64,000 bases of DNA, taken from Streptomyces sp. NRRL WC-3626. GTDB lineage: Bacteria; Actinomycetota; Actinomycetes; Streptomycetales; Streptomycetaceae. Below the pieces are notes generated by a model, which was given only the letters and a program-made list of their open reading frames with translations, did not search any database and had not been told where the DNA came from. This document shows positions 39,445-47,281 of this stretch, one piece after another. The stretch is taken from contig NZ_JOCA01000011.1 in assembly GCF_000718785.1 (NCBI RefSeq), forward strand, positions 124,001-188,000, given 5' to 3'. The position numbers were made by a program, and so were the translations under genes. The first letter of the stretch is position 1; each line of letters opens with the position of its first letter.

Positions 39445-40734
39445 TCAGCCGGCGAACGCGGCCTTGGCCTCGCTGAACAGTGCCTTGGCGGCGTCGGCCG
39501 GCTTGGTCTTGCCCTGGGCGACCTCGCCGCCGATGCGCAGGAACGCCGCCTCGATGACGTCGGCGCCCGACGGGTGCGGGGTGATCTTGCCGAGGACGCC
39601 GGCCTTCGCGACCTCGTCCTCGTAGGCGGCGACGCCCTTGTTGTTGGCGTCGGCGGGCTTGAACGCGTCGTACTGCTCGGTGGTGGCGAGGATGCCGCGG
39701 TCGTAGCCCATGATCTCGCCGACCTCGGGGTCGTGGACCATGAAGTCGATGAACTGGGCGACTTCCTTGGGGTGCTTGGTCCCGGAGAAGGCGCTCAGCA
39801 TCAGCGAGCCGAGGTACTGGCCGGTGTCCTTGCCGTCCGTGGTGGGGATGGGGGCGAGGCCGTAGTCCGACTCGCCCTCGCCCTCGTAGCGGATGGAGAA
39901 GTTGTCCCAGGTGAACTCGGACGCGGCGAGGCCCGCCGAGAGCGCGGACTTGGGCTTGGCCTGTTCGACCTTCTTCGGGTCGGCGACCAGCCCGGACTTC
40001 ACTCGCTTGTAGCCGTCCTCCCACCACTGCGTCAGATCGTCCTCGGTGAAGCCGAGATCGCTGTCGGTGAAGAAGGCCTTTCCGTTCTGCCGGAGGTAGA
40101 GGTCGTAGAGGTACATGATGCTGAAGTAGCCGGTGTCACCGGCGATCTTCAGCTTGTCCTGGATGGTCTGCAGCGCGGCGAAGTACTCGTCCCAGGTCCA
40201 GCCGAACTGCGCCTCCACGCCGGCCTTCTCGAAGGCCTTGAGGTCGATGACGAGCGCCATGGTGTTGGCGCCGACGGGGACGGCGATCTGCTTGCCGTCG
40301 ACCTGACCGTTCGCCAGCACGCCGTTGCGGAAGTTGTCCAGGCTCAGATTCCCGGCGTCCGCCTGGGCCTTGAGGTCCAGCAGAACACCGCGCTTGTCGT
40401 ACTTACGCAGGAAACCGACCGCATTCTGGAAAACGTCCGGGGGATTTCCACCGGAGGCCTGGGTCTGGAACTTCTCCCAGAATGCTTCGTAATCGGTGAA
40501 TTCGGGCTTGATCTTGATCTTCGGGAACTTCTTCTCGAAGAGCGCGATCGTCTTCTTGATGGCGATGGTGCGCGGCTCGCCGCCCCACCACGCGTAACGG
40601 AGTTCGACCGTCCCGTCCCCCGAACCGCTGTCGCCGCCGCACGCGGTGGCCGTCGCACCGATTCCCGCGACGGCGAGCGAGGCCCCCGCCGCTTTGAGGA
40701 TCGTCCGCCTCTCCACATTGCCACCCTGCTGCAT
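39445..40734 (-). CDS. Sugar-binding lipoprotein of the ABC importer
   Basis: This 429-residue extracellular solute-binding protein (family 1) has a twin-arginine-like signal (VERRTILKAAGASLAVAG) and a cysteine in ATATACGGDSGS that would be lipidated. The mature domain starts ELRYAWWGGEPRT, typical of carbohydrate-binding proteins. ATG 40734 has GGGGAGG upstream. It is the first gene of the sugar operon. LacI-type operator-like palindromes lie just upstream, implying repression in the absence of the substrate. Confidence 0.92.
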   Translation of the reverse strand: MQQGGNVERRTILKAAGASLAVAGIGATATACGGDSGSGDGTVELRYAWWGGEPRTIAIKKTIALFEKKFPKIKIKPEFTDYEAFWEKFQTQASGGNPPDVFQNAVGFLRKYDKRGVLLDLKAQADAGNLSLDNFRNGVLANGQVDGKQIAVPVGANTMALVIDLKAFEKAGVEAQFGWTWDEYFAALQTIQDKLKIAGDTGYFSIMYLYDLYLRQNGKAFFTDSDLGFTEDDLTQWWEDGYKRVKSGLVADPKKVEQAKPKSALSAGLAASEFTWDNFSIRYEGEGESDYGLAPIPTTDGKDTGQYLGSLMLSAFSGTKHPKEVAQFIDFMVHDPEVGEIMGYDRGILATTEQYDAFKPADANNKGVAAYEDEVAKAGVLGKITPHPSGADVIEAAFLRIGGEVAQGKTKPADAAKALFSEAKAAFAG

Positions 40735-40767
40735 ATGAGCCTCCCCGCGACGTTCGCGTCCGCCTCA

Positions 40768-40790
40768 TGAATCGTTTCAAGTAAGCGCTT
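40768..40790 (-). promoter_or_regulatory. Two LacI-type operator-like palindromes
   Basis: TGAATCGTTTCA (40768-40779, TGAA...TTCA arms) and the exact 8-bp palindrome AAGCGCTT (40783-40790) lie 30-60 nt upstream of the binding-protein start. On the minus strand TTGTGC and AACGAT at 18-nt spacing could be the promoter and would overlap both palindromes. No regulator gene is in the operon. Confidence 0.5.
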
Positions 40791-41050
40791 GCTGGCACAA
40801 GTTACGGAGGGCCCCCGGACACGTCAATGATTCGGACAGGAATTCATATGCGGGGCCGCGGGGCGATGGCGGCCGGTATCGCGGACCGCGGCCGGGGGCC
40901 GGCCGCAAACGCCCAGGTGACGTCCCTGCGACCGACGGGCCGAACAGCTTCGGGACTGCGGGAGGGGCCGCGGCGGAAGGTCACGGTTGGATGAAGGGGA
41001 GCGGAAGCGGAAGCCCCGGACGCACGGGAGCCGCCCGCTCCGCGGCACGA
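40791..41050. other. Spacer between sugar operon and tRNA-Val copy 2
   Basis: 260 bp with no recognisable gene or signal apart from the start of the sugar operon control region. Composition is ordinary for this chromosome. Confidence 0.4.
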
Positions 41051-41087
41051 CGAAGCGGCCCGGCTCACTCCTGGTGAGCCGGGCCGC
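41051..41087 (-). terminator. 16-bp perfect hairpin after tRNA-Val copy 2
   Basis: The arms 41051-41066 and 41072-41087 (AAGCGGCCCGGCTCAC and its complement) close on a TCCTG loop, 12 nt past the tRNA 3' end. No U-tract. Confidence 0.8.
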
Positions 41088-41099
41088 TTGATGATCCGG

Positions 41100-41171
41100 T
41101 GGGCGATACTGGGTTCGAACCAGTGACCTCTTCGGTGTGAACGAAGCGCTCTCCCACTGAGCTAATCGCCC
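41100..41171 (-). tRNA. tRNA-Val(CAC), copy 2
   Basis: 72-nt cloverleaf identical in every base to 33559-33630; identity extends a few bases on each side (78 bp in all). Anticodon CAC. CCA is not encoded. On the minus strand TAATGT at 41190-41185 is a likely -10 element. Confidence 0.97.
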
Positions 41172-41250
41172 GGACGCAGGGAGAACATTACCCCATGTCA
41201 GGGGGTGCCCGTGACCAGCGGGAGCCGGGCCGGACTGTGCCCTCCGCCGG

Positions 41251-41715
41251 TCACTGGTCCTTGATCTTCCAGGGCATCTCGAGGCCGAACTTCCACAGGT
41301 AGATCCCGGCCAGCACCGCGATGATCACCACCCCGATGGAGGTCAGGATGATGTTCCGGCGCCGCACTCTGGGATCCAGCGCGCGCTGCGCCGCCTCGGT
41401 GACTTTTCGCTTGGTCCAGCGCAGCACCAGCTGGGCCCAGACGAACTCGGTGGCCCAGATCGCCATGCCGCCGAATATCACGACCCAGCCCGGCCCCGGC
41501 AGGGGCAGCATGATGATGCCGGCCACCACGACCGCCAGGCCGACGATGAAGACCCCGACCTGCCAGCTCAGATGCAGCGCGCGGCGCGCTTTGACGAATT
41601 CCGGTGCCCTGGAACCGAGCCCCCGCTCGGCCCGTCCCTCGCCGTCACCGTCGGCCGCCGTCGCCCCGTGGGCCGCGACGGCGGCCTCGCCAGGCTTGTC
41701 ACTCCCCGTGTTCAT
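41251..41715 (-). CDS. PGPGW-motif membrane protein (TIGR02611-like)
   Basis: This 154-residue protein has two hydrophobic regions. The first contains IIMLPLPGPGWVVIFGGMA, the PGPGW motif that defines the family, and the last is IILTSIGVVIIAVLAGIYL. The N-terminus (about 1-45) is soluble and variable. The function is unknown. Start ATG 41715 is chosen over an upstream extension because homologues begin near the membrane domain. It diverges from ssgB, the sporulation gene, with about 190 bp between them. Confidence 0.8.
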   Translation of the reverse strand: MNTGSDKPGEAAVAAHGATAADGDGEGRAERGLGSRAPEFVKARRALHLSWQVGVFIVGLAVVVAGIIMLPLPGPGWVVIFGGMAIWATEFVWAQLVLRWTKRKVTEAAQRALDPRVRRRNIILTSIGVVIIAVLAGIYLWKFGLEMPWKIKDQ

Positions 41716-41906
41716 ACGCCCAAACACTACCGGAGCGAAAGACACCACCGGAATGGGTGATGAGCGCGAACGATCTTTCGGCCGGAAGAGTTACGTAAAC
41801 GCACGCAAAACACTCAGAGGGGTTTACAACGGCACCGTAGGTGGCATGTCGATTTCGCCGACGTGCGAATCCCCGAGCGCACACTGAGCGAAAGGCCCTG
41901 GCGCTT

Positions 41907-42320
41907 ATGAACACCACGGTCAGCTGCGAGCTGCACCTGCGCCTCGTTGTGTCGAGCGAGTCCTCCCTGCCTGTCCCCGCAGGCCTGCGGTACGACACGG
42001 CCGACCCCTACGCCGTGCACGCCACCTTCCACACCGGAGCCGAGGAGACCGTCGAGTGGGTGTTCGCCCGTGACCTCCTCGCCGAGGGGCTTCACCGTCC
42101 CACGGGCACCGGCGACGTCCGCGTCTGGCCGTCGCGCAGTCACGGTCAGGGCGTCGTGTGCATCGCCCTGAGCTCACCGGAGGGGGAGGCCCTGCTGGAG
42201 GCCCCGGCAAGGGCTCTGGAGTCCTTCCTGAAGCGCACAGACGCCGCCGTGCCGCCCGGCACGGAACATCGGCACTTCGACCTCGACCAGGAGCTCTCGC
42301 ACATCCTGGCGGAAAGCTAG
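41907..42320 (+). CDS. ssgB: Sporulation cell-division protein SsgB (SALP family)
   Basis: This 137-residue protein reads MNTTVSCELHLRLVVSSESS at its start and carries YAVHATFHTGAEETVEWVFARDLL, the SsgA-like family core. I recognise it as SsgB, which positions FtsZ at sporulation septa in aerial hyphae. ATG 41907 is the family start; no strong Shine-Dalgarno sequence is seen. ssgB is known from the literature to be stress-sigma dependent; GTTTAC at 41822 could be part of such a promoter but no good -10 partner was found. Confidence 0.95.
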   Translation: MNTTVSCELHLRLVVSSESSLPVPAGLRYDTADPYAVHATFHTGAEETVEWVFARDLLAEGLHRPTGTGDVRVWPSRSHGQGVVCIALSSPEGEALLEAPARALESFLKRTDAAVPPGTEHRHFDLDQELSHILAES

Positions 42321-42413
42321 GCGAGGCTCACCAAGCCGCCCGGCGCCGTCCACTCGGGGAGACGGCGCGGGCCCGGACAGCCGCCTGCGGAGTGCCGCAC
42401 ACGGCTCACACAC

Positions 42414-42453
42414 AACGGCGCCGACACCGCGGGGTTCCGCGGGCGGCGCCGTT
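42414..42453 (+). terminator. Two-tier hairpin downstream of ssgB
   Basis: The outer arms AACGGCGCC (42414-42422) and GGCGCCGTT (42445-42453) and an inner CCGCGG-GGTT-CCGCGG pair form a 15-bp stem with an internal loop. It lies about 95 nt after the ssgB stop. A smaller GCGCCGTC/GACGGCGC hairpin (42343-42368) lies closer. Confidence 0.6.
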
Positions 42454-42752
42454 GCGCTGCGTGTGCGGGGGCAGGGGCCGGCCCGGTGGATCGGGCCGGC
42501 GAGGCGGAGCCCTGCGGGTCCTCCCCCACCCCCACCAGGCACTCCCCACCCGGGCTGCGGGGCGCCGCCGGACCGCTCCGGCCGGATCGCCGGGCCGACG
42601 CTGAGCCGAACGGGTGATCGGGAACGTCGGCGGGGGTTCCGGCGTTGGAATCGAAGCCATGTGCGGAGCGGGGGAGGTAAGGGGCGCGCCGGAGCACTAG
42701 CATCGGCCGTTACCGGCGGGCGCCCGCCCGACCCCAGGCCAGGGAGCTGACT
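42454..42752. other. Rest of the 432-bp spacer between ssgB and the CGNR gene
   Basis: Together with 42321-42413 and the hairpin above, this makes a 432-bp gap without a gene. AGGGAG at 42741-42746 is the ribosome-binding site of the CGNR gene. Nothing else was recognised. Confidence 0.4.
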
Positions 42753-43313
42753 GTGCTGATCACCCACGACACCCGGTGCGCGCTGGACACCGTGGTGGAT
42801 CTGGTGAACTCCGCACCGGAGGACGACACGACACCGGAGGGGCTGCCGGACGTCGCGGCGCTGAAGGAGTTCGTGCGGCAGCACGAGGTGAGCGAGGTCG
42901 GGGCGCTCACGGAGTTCGACCTGACCGCGGTGCGCAGGATACGCGGCCGGTTCGCTGCGGTCTTCGCCGCTCCGGACGCCCGTGCCGCCGCCACGCTGAT
43001 CAACGAGCTGATCGCGGCCGCGGGCACCACGCCCCGGCTCACCGACCACGACGGCTACGACTGGCATGTGCACTACTTCGCGCCCGGTGCCTCCGTGGCC
43101 GACCACCTGGCCGCCGACTGCGGGATGGCGCTGGCGTTCTTCGTGGTCGCCGGGGAGCAGGAACGGCTGCGGCGCTGTGAGGCGCCGGACTGCCGGCACG
43201 CCTTCGTCGACCTCTCCCGCAACCGCTCGCGCCGCTACTGCGACAGCCGCACCTGCGGAAACCGTCTGCACGTGGCCGCGTACCGGGCGCGGCGCAAGGA
43301 GGCGGCGGGCTGA
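42753..43313 (+). CDS. CGNR zinc-finger domain protein (putative regulator)
   Basis: This 186-residue protein has an N-terminal stress-induced/ABATE-like domain (about 1-130) and a C-terminal CGNR zinc finger with cysteines in RRCEAPDCRHAF and RRYCDSRTCGNRLH. Such proteins are thought to be transcription factors. GTG 42753 follows AGGGAG. It sits downstream of ssgB on the same strand but is separated by hairpins. Confidence 0.88.
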   Translation: MLITHDTRCALDTVVDLVNSAPEDDTTPEGLPDVAALKEFVRQHEVSEVGALTEFDLTAVRRIRGRFAAVFAAPDARAAATLINELIAAAGTTPRLTDHDGYDWHVHYFAPGASVADHLAADCGMALAFFVVAGEQERLRRCEAPDCRHAFVDLSRNRSRRYCDSRTCGNRLHVAAYRARRKEAAG

Positions 43314-43387
43314 CCCGCCCTCGCGGGGAAGTTCGATGCCGTGCCGACGCGGTCCCGACGGGTGACGCCGGGTACCGCGGGTACGGC

Positions 43388-43561
43388 TCACAGCCACAGC
43401 AGGTCGTGCAGGGCAGCCGTGAGCAGCAGACACCCGATCACCGCAAGGAAGATCATCAGCGGTGGCTGGGAAAGGGCGAAGAGGCATCCGCGCGGCTCGT
43501 CCTGCTGCCGCGTGGCATCGCTCTGTGTCGTGTCCAGCATCTCGCCGCGATGATGACGCAT
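43388..43561 (-). CDS. Small single-pass membrane protein (57 aa or 50 aa)
   Basis: This short reading frame ends after LTAALHDLLWL and has one strong transmembrane helix (PPLMIFLAVIGCLLLTAALH). Its polar N-terminus includes DTTQSDATRQQDEPRG. Two starts are possible: ATG 43561 with AGGG 8 nt upstream (57 aa), or ATG 43540 (50 aa). No family is recognised. It lies between the CGNR gene and another small membrane protein. Coding bias agrees with the host, and it is distinct from the longer frames on either strand. Confidence 0.6.
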   Translation of the reverse strand: MRHHRGEMLDTTQSDATRQQDEPRGCLFALSQPPLMIFLAVIGCLLLTAALHDLLWL

Positions 43562-43716
43562 CGGGAGCGCCCTACGCGATCAACGCTCACGGAGTGAATG
43601 CCGGTTCGCCGATTCCGTGATCTACGGTGCGGCTTGTGATCACTTCCGGGCGGTACGGGACACACTGTGGCGTTTCCGCCGGTCAGGCGCCTCTCTTCAG
43701 CGGCGGTACGCCGCGG

Positions 43717-44160
43717 TCATATGCCGTGCTTCTTCAGGATGGCCTCGATGTCGCTGAAGTCCTCGTCGCCCCGGGAGGCGGCGGGTGCGGGGCGGGCGGC
43801 CGGGCGGGAGCCCTGGCCCAGGGAGGGCGCGGAGGCCCCGGGCGCGACCGCCTCGGGCCGCGCCGCGGCCCGGGCCGCCTTGCGCTCCTTGCGGGTGCCG
43901 CCGCCGCGCCTGCGCTCCACGGTGCGGGTGGTCGCGAACAGCACCCAGGACAGGCCCAGCACTCCGAAGCCGGCCCATGCCGTCGGGCTGAACGCGGTGT
44001 CGGCCAGCCAGTCCACGACACCGGTCATCACCAGGCCGATGGGGACGAGCGAGTAGGCGGCGATGCGGGCCGCCGCGAGGAAGCGCTTGCGGTAGGCCGT
44101 GACAGCCGCGATGCCCAGGCCGGCCACGGAGACGGCGGAGCATACGGTCTCGGCAATCAT
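43717..44160 (-). CDS. Two-helix membrane protein with basic linker, unknown
   Basis: This 147-residue protein has two or three N-terminal hydrophobic helices (VCSAVSVAGLGIAAVTAYR; IAAYSLVPIGLVMTGVVDWLA; AWAGFGVLGLSWVLFA). A basic Arg/Ala-rich stretch (RRRGGGTRKERKAARAAA) and an acidic C-terminus (GDEDFSDIEAILKKHGI) follow. I do not recognise the family beyond its recurrence in Streptomyces. ATG 44160 has GGAGG with 5-nt spacing and decides the start. It lies near ssgB but a functional link is not shown. Confidence 0.75.
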   Translation of the reverse strand: MIAETVCSAVSVAGLGIAAVTAYRKRFLAAARIAAYSLVPIGLVMTGVVDWLADTAFSPTAWAGFGVLGLSWVLFATTRTVERRRGGGTRKERKAARAAARPEAVAPGASAPSLGQGSRPAARPAPAASRGDEDFSDIEAILKKHGI

Positions 44161-44803
44161 CCGGTCCTCCAGGCAGGGTGCGATCACATGTCACGTCGTC
44201 CCCTCCATCCTGCACCTGCGACCCCCCGGCGGGCCATGCTCCGCCCGGACATCAGGGACATCTCCGGGTCACCACTCCTCCGCCGGGGTGACGGCGGGTG
44301 CCGCCGACGCCTCCGGTGACCGGCGGGTTCGTGCCACCCGGCACCGGCGCTCCCCCGCCCCGAGCCGCAGCCCCGGTCCCCGGCTGCCGTCGCTCCCCCG
44401 CCGGGCTGCCGCCCCGGGCCCCCATCTCGGTTCCGGTCCGGCCACGCCCCCGCAGCGGACCCGCCCCCCGGCACCAGGCTTCCCGCCACGGGCTCGCCCC
44501 AGCCCGGCCGTCGGCGCTCCCTGCCGTGGGCACCCCCGGCCGCCGCTCCCCCCACGGGGTCCGCCCTCGACGGTCCCGGCAGCAGACCAGGCCCTGGCAC
44601 CGAGCTCCCCGCCCCGGGCTACCGCCCCCGACCCGGGTATCGGTACGCGCCGCCGGGGCTGCGGCCTCCGGTCCTGGGCGGGCCGCGTTCCCGGGTCCCC
44701 GTGGAGTACGCCCGGACGTGGCGGGCACCGGTGGGCTCTCGTGATCCGGTGTCGTCGCAGGTGCGATTGGGTGGTCCGGGAGATCGGCTGGAAGACTGGG
44801 GGC
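44161..44803. other. 643-bp C-rich spacer without a credible gene
   Basis: The plus strand is strongly C-over-G biased, and every frame is Pro/Arg/Ala-rich without domain or start signals. Units like GCCCCGGGCCCC recur irregularly. It contains the promoter of the DsbA-like gene at its right end and that of the small membrane gene at its left. Confidence 0.45.
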
Positions 44804-45325
44804 ATGAGCGACTCCTCCCCCGCCCGCCCCGCCGCCCCCGTCCTCGACGTCTGGTGCGAGCTGCAGTGTCCCGACTGCCGAAGCGCCCTCGACGACCTCC
44901 GCGCCCTGCGGGCCCGTTACGGGGACCGTCTGGAGCTGCGGCTGCGGCACTTCCCGCTGGAGAAGCACAAGCACGCGTTCGCCGCAGCCCAGGCCGCCGA
45001 AGAGGCGCTGGAGCAGGGGCAGGGGTGGCCGTACGTCGAGGCCGTACTGAACCGGGTCGAGGAACTGGACCGCCTGGGCGAGTCCTTCCTCGTCGAGGTC
45101 GCCCGCGAACTCGGTCTGGACGCCGAGGAGTTCGACACCGCGCTGATCGACGGGCGGCACATCCTGATCGTGGACGCGGACCAGGCCGAGGGCAAGGCGA
45201 TCGGGGTGACCGGCACCCCGACGTATGTCATCGGCGGCGAGCGCCTCGACGGCGGCAAGAGCCAGGAGGGCCTGCGCGAGCGCGTCGAGGAGATCGCGGA
45301 CAGGCTGCTGGCCGAGCAGGGTTAG
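44804..45325 (+). CDS. DsbA-family oxidoreductase, cytosolic-looking
   Basis: This 173-residue thioredoxin-fold protein has an active-site CPDC in WCELQCPDCRSAL (about residues 17-29). The helical insertion of the DsbA/FrnE family follows, with a cis-Pro loop GVTGTPTYVIGG. There is no signal peptide or membrane helix, so it probably acts in the cytosol, unlike classical DsbA. The redox partner is unknown; the VKOR-like protein at 3.4-4.1 kb is membrane-bound and would face out. ATG 44804 is used. Confidence 0.85.
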   Translation: MSDSSPARPAAPVLDVWCELQCPDCRSALDDLRALRARYGDRLELRLRHFPLEKHKHAFAAAQAAEEALEQGQGWPYVEAVLNRVEELDRLGESFLVEVARELGLDAEEFDTALIDGRHILIVDADQAEGKAIGVTGTPTYVIGGERLDGGKSQEGLRERVEEIADRLLAEQG

Positions 45326-45571
45326 GGGCTGCTGCCCAGAACCGCTCCCGGGCCGAGGAGCCGCGTGGGCGGCGCACCCGGCGGGGGTCGCCGCCGCGAG
45401 GCCTCTCATGGAGCGGACGGCACACGGCGCAGCGCCGGGTGGCTCACGGGAGCGTGGTCGGCGTCCCCGTCACCGGCGGCTCGCGGCCGGAGGGGCCGGC
45501 GGCGGGACGACATTCCCGTGAGGCCCCCGTGAGCAGAGGCGTCGCCGGCCGGAACCCGGGACCGTCCGCCC

Positions 45572-46396
45572 TCAGAGCAGCGGTTTGTACATCGAGTACT
45601 GGGTCGTGGTGTAGCCGAGGGAGTCGTAGAGGCGTTCGGCCGGGGTGTTGCCGGCGAATACGTTGAGGCCGATGCGGCGGTTGCCGGACGCGGCCGACTG
45701 GGCCTCGGCGAGCAGCATGAGGGTACGTCCGTGACCCCGGCCGCGGTGGCCGGCGGTGGTCTCGACGTCGAAGACGTAGGCCCGTTCCCCGCGCACCGAC
45801 AGCCACAGGGTGCCGACGGGAGTGCCCTCGTGTTCGAGGACGCTGAGGAGCATGCCCTCGGTGGCGCGGCCGTCGGGCAGCAGCGCGGCATGGTCCGCCG
45901 CCGCCTTGGCCCGCGCCTCGGCCTCCGGCACCCCGCGCCGTATCCAGTCCCCCGCGTAGTCCTCCTGCCCCTTGGCGAGCCAGGGCCCGAACTCGGCGTC
46001 GGTCATGGGCCGGACCGCACTGCCGTCCGGCAGTACGGGCGGGGCGGCCCCCAGGGGCTTCTCCATGTTCCGGTTGCGCACGACGTACCCCAGCGTCGTG
46101 GCGAGCGCGAGGGCGGCCCGCGGATCGGCGGGGACCGCGGACTCGATACGGCGGCAGCCCCAGCCGCGCGCCACCTCCTCGGCGGCGAGGGCGGCCACCG
46201 TGCCCCGGCCCCGCCGTCGGTCCGGCTCCTCGATGCGCAGGCGCATGATCCGGGCCACGGCGGCGCCGAAGACGGGATGCGTACCGAGGTGAATCGCGCC
46301 GACGGGACGGCTGTTGACGCACACCTGGTAGTGGCGTGAACGCGTGCCGTCGGGGTTCTGCTGAAGCGGCTCGGCCGGCCGCAGGGTGGTGGTCAT
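45572..46396 (-). CDS. GNAT acetyltransferase with two tandem domains
   Basis: This 274-residue protein has two GNAT-like halves. The N-terminal half carries IEEPDRRRGRGTVAAL (a degenerate acetyl-CoA site). The C-terminal half carries ETTAGHRGRGHGRTLML, the canonical acetyl-CoA binding loop, and ends in NTPAERLYDSLGYTTT. Tandem GNATs include mycothiol synthase, but the first half here is unlike MshD and I do not assign that role. ATG 46396. It lies between the DsbA-like gene (convergent) and the pabC-like gene. Confidence 0.8.
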   Translation of the reverse strand: MTTTLRPAEPLQQNPDGTRSRHYQVCVNSRPVGAIHLGTHPVFGAAVARIMRLRIEEPDRRRGRGTVAALAAEEVARGWGCRRIESAVPADPRAALALATTLGYVVRNRNMEKPLGAAPPVLPDGSAVRPMTDAEFGPWLAKGQEDYAGDWIRRGVPEAEARAKAAADHAALLPDGRATEGMLLSVLEHEGTPVGTLWLSVRGERAYVFDVETTAGHRGRGHGRTLMLLAEAQSAASGNRRIGLNVFAGNTPAERLYDSLGYTTTQYSMYKPLL

Positions 46397-46459
46397 CGAG
46401 GATGTTCTACCCGCCCGCCCCTGTCGTCCGCGCTCCGCACCGGGCGAATTCCGGGCCCG

Positions 46460-47281
46460 TCACGGATCCAGGTCCGCGCCGGAGCGTTCGTCGAAGATCC
46501 GCATGGCCTTGGCGGTCACCGGGCCGGGGGCGCCGGGCAGTTCGCGGTCGTCGACGCGGTGCACGGCCTGGACGTCGCGCAGCGTGGAGGTGAGGAAGAC
46601 CTCCTCGGCCCGCTCCAGGACGTCCAGCGGCAGGTCGGTCTCCTTGGCGCCGGTCCACTCGACGGCGAGGGCGCGGGTGATGCCGGCGAGACAGCCGGAG
46701 GCCGTCGGCGGGGTGTGGAGTTCGCCGTCGAGGACGACGAAGACGTTCGATCCGGTGCCCTCGCAGAGCGCGCCGACGGTGTTGCCGAACAGCGCCTCCG
46801 ACGCGCCCCGCTCGCGCGCGCGGGCGAGGGCGACGACGTTCTCGGCGTACGAGGTGGTCTTCAGGCCGGTGAGCGCGCCGCGTTCGTTGCGGGTCCAGGG
46901 CACGGTGACGACGGCCGTGGTGTCGGGGCGGCGGGTGGTCTCGCCGAGGGCGACCACGAGGGTCGGTCCGTGGTCTCCGCGGTCGGAGCCGAGCGGGCCG
47001 TGGCCGCCGGTGTAGGTGAGGCGCAGCCGGCCGAGCGGCATCGGGTTGGCCTCCAGGACGGCGGCGCAGGCGCGGCGGACCTCGTCGAGATCGGGGTCGG
47101 GCAGGCCGAGCCCGCGGGCCGACCGGGTCAGCCGGTCGAGATGCCGGGTGAGCGCGAACGGGCGTCCGTCCACCGCCTTCACCGTCTCGAAGATGCCGTC
47201 GCCCACGGTCAGTCCGTGGTCGAAGACGGAGACACGGGCGGACTCGGCGTCCTGCAGCCCGCCGTCGAGCCAGATCTTCAC
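46460..47281 (-). CDS. pabC: Class IV aminotransferase / aminodeoxychorismate lyase-like (PabC-like)
   Basis: This 273-residue fold-type IV PLP enzyme starts VKIWLDGGLQ and has VSVFDHGLTVGDGIFETV. The catalytic Lys is in LTGLKTTSYAENVVALA, and the phosphate-binding region GTGSNVFVV follows. Its GTG overlaps the stop of the chorismate-utilising neighbour as GTGA. That pairing suggests it removes pyruvate from aminodeoxychorismate to give p-aminobenzoate (folate or antibiotic precursor), although a branched-chain aminotransferase-like role is possible. Confidence 0.8.
   Translation of the reverse strand: MKIWLDGGLQDAESARVSVFDHGLTVGDGIFETVKAVDGRPFALTRHLDRLTRSARGLGLPDPDLDEVRRACAAVLEANPMPLGRLRLTYTGGHGPLGSDRGDHGPTLVVALGETTRRPDTTAVVTVPWTRNERGALTGLKTTSYAENVVALARARERGASEALFGNTVGALCEGTGSNVFVVLDGELHTPPTASGCLAGITRALAVEWTGAKETDLPLDVLERAEEVFLTSTLRDVQAVHRVDDRELPGAPGPVTAKAMRIFDERSGADLDP

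Noticed and set aside
44099..44803. N-terminal extension of the DsbA-like protein through the C-rich spacer
   Set aside because: The extension is Pro/Arg-rich and lacks a start signal; ATG 44804 gives a normal DsbA-family length.
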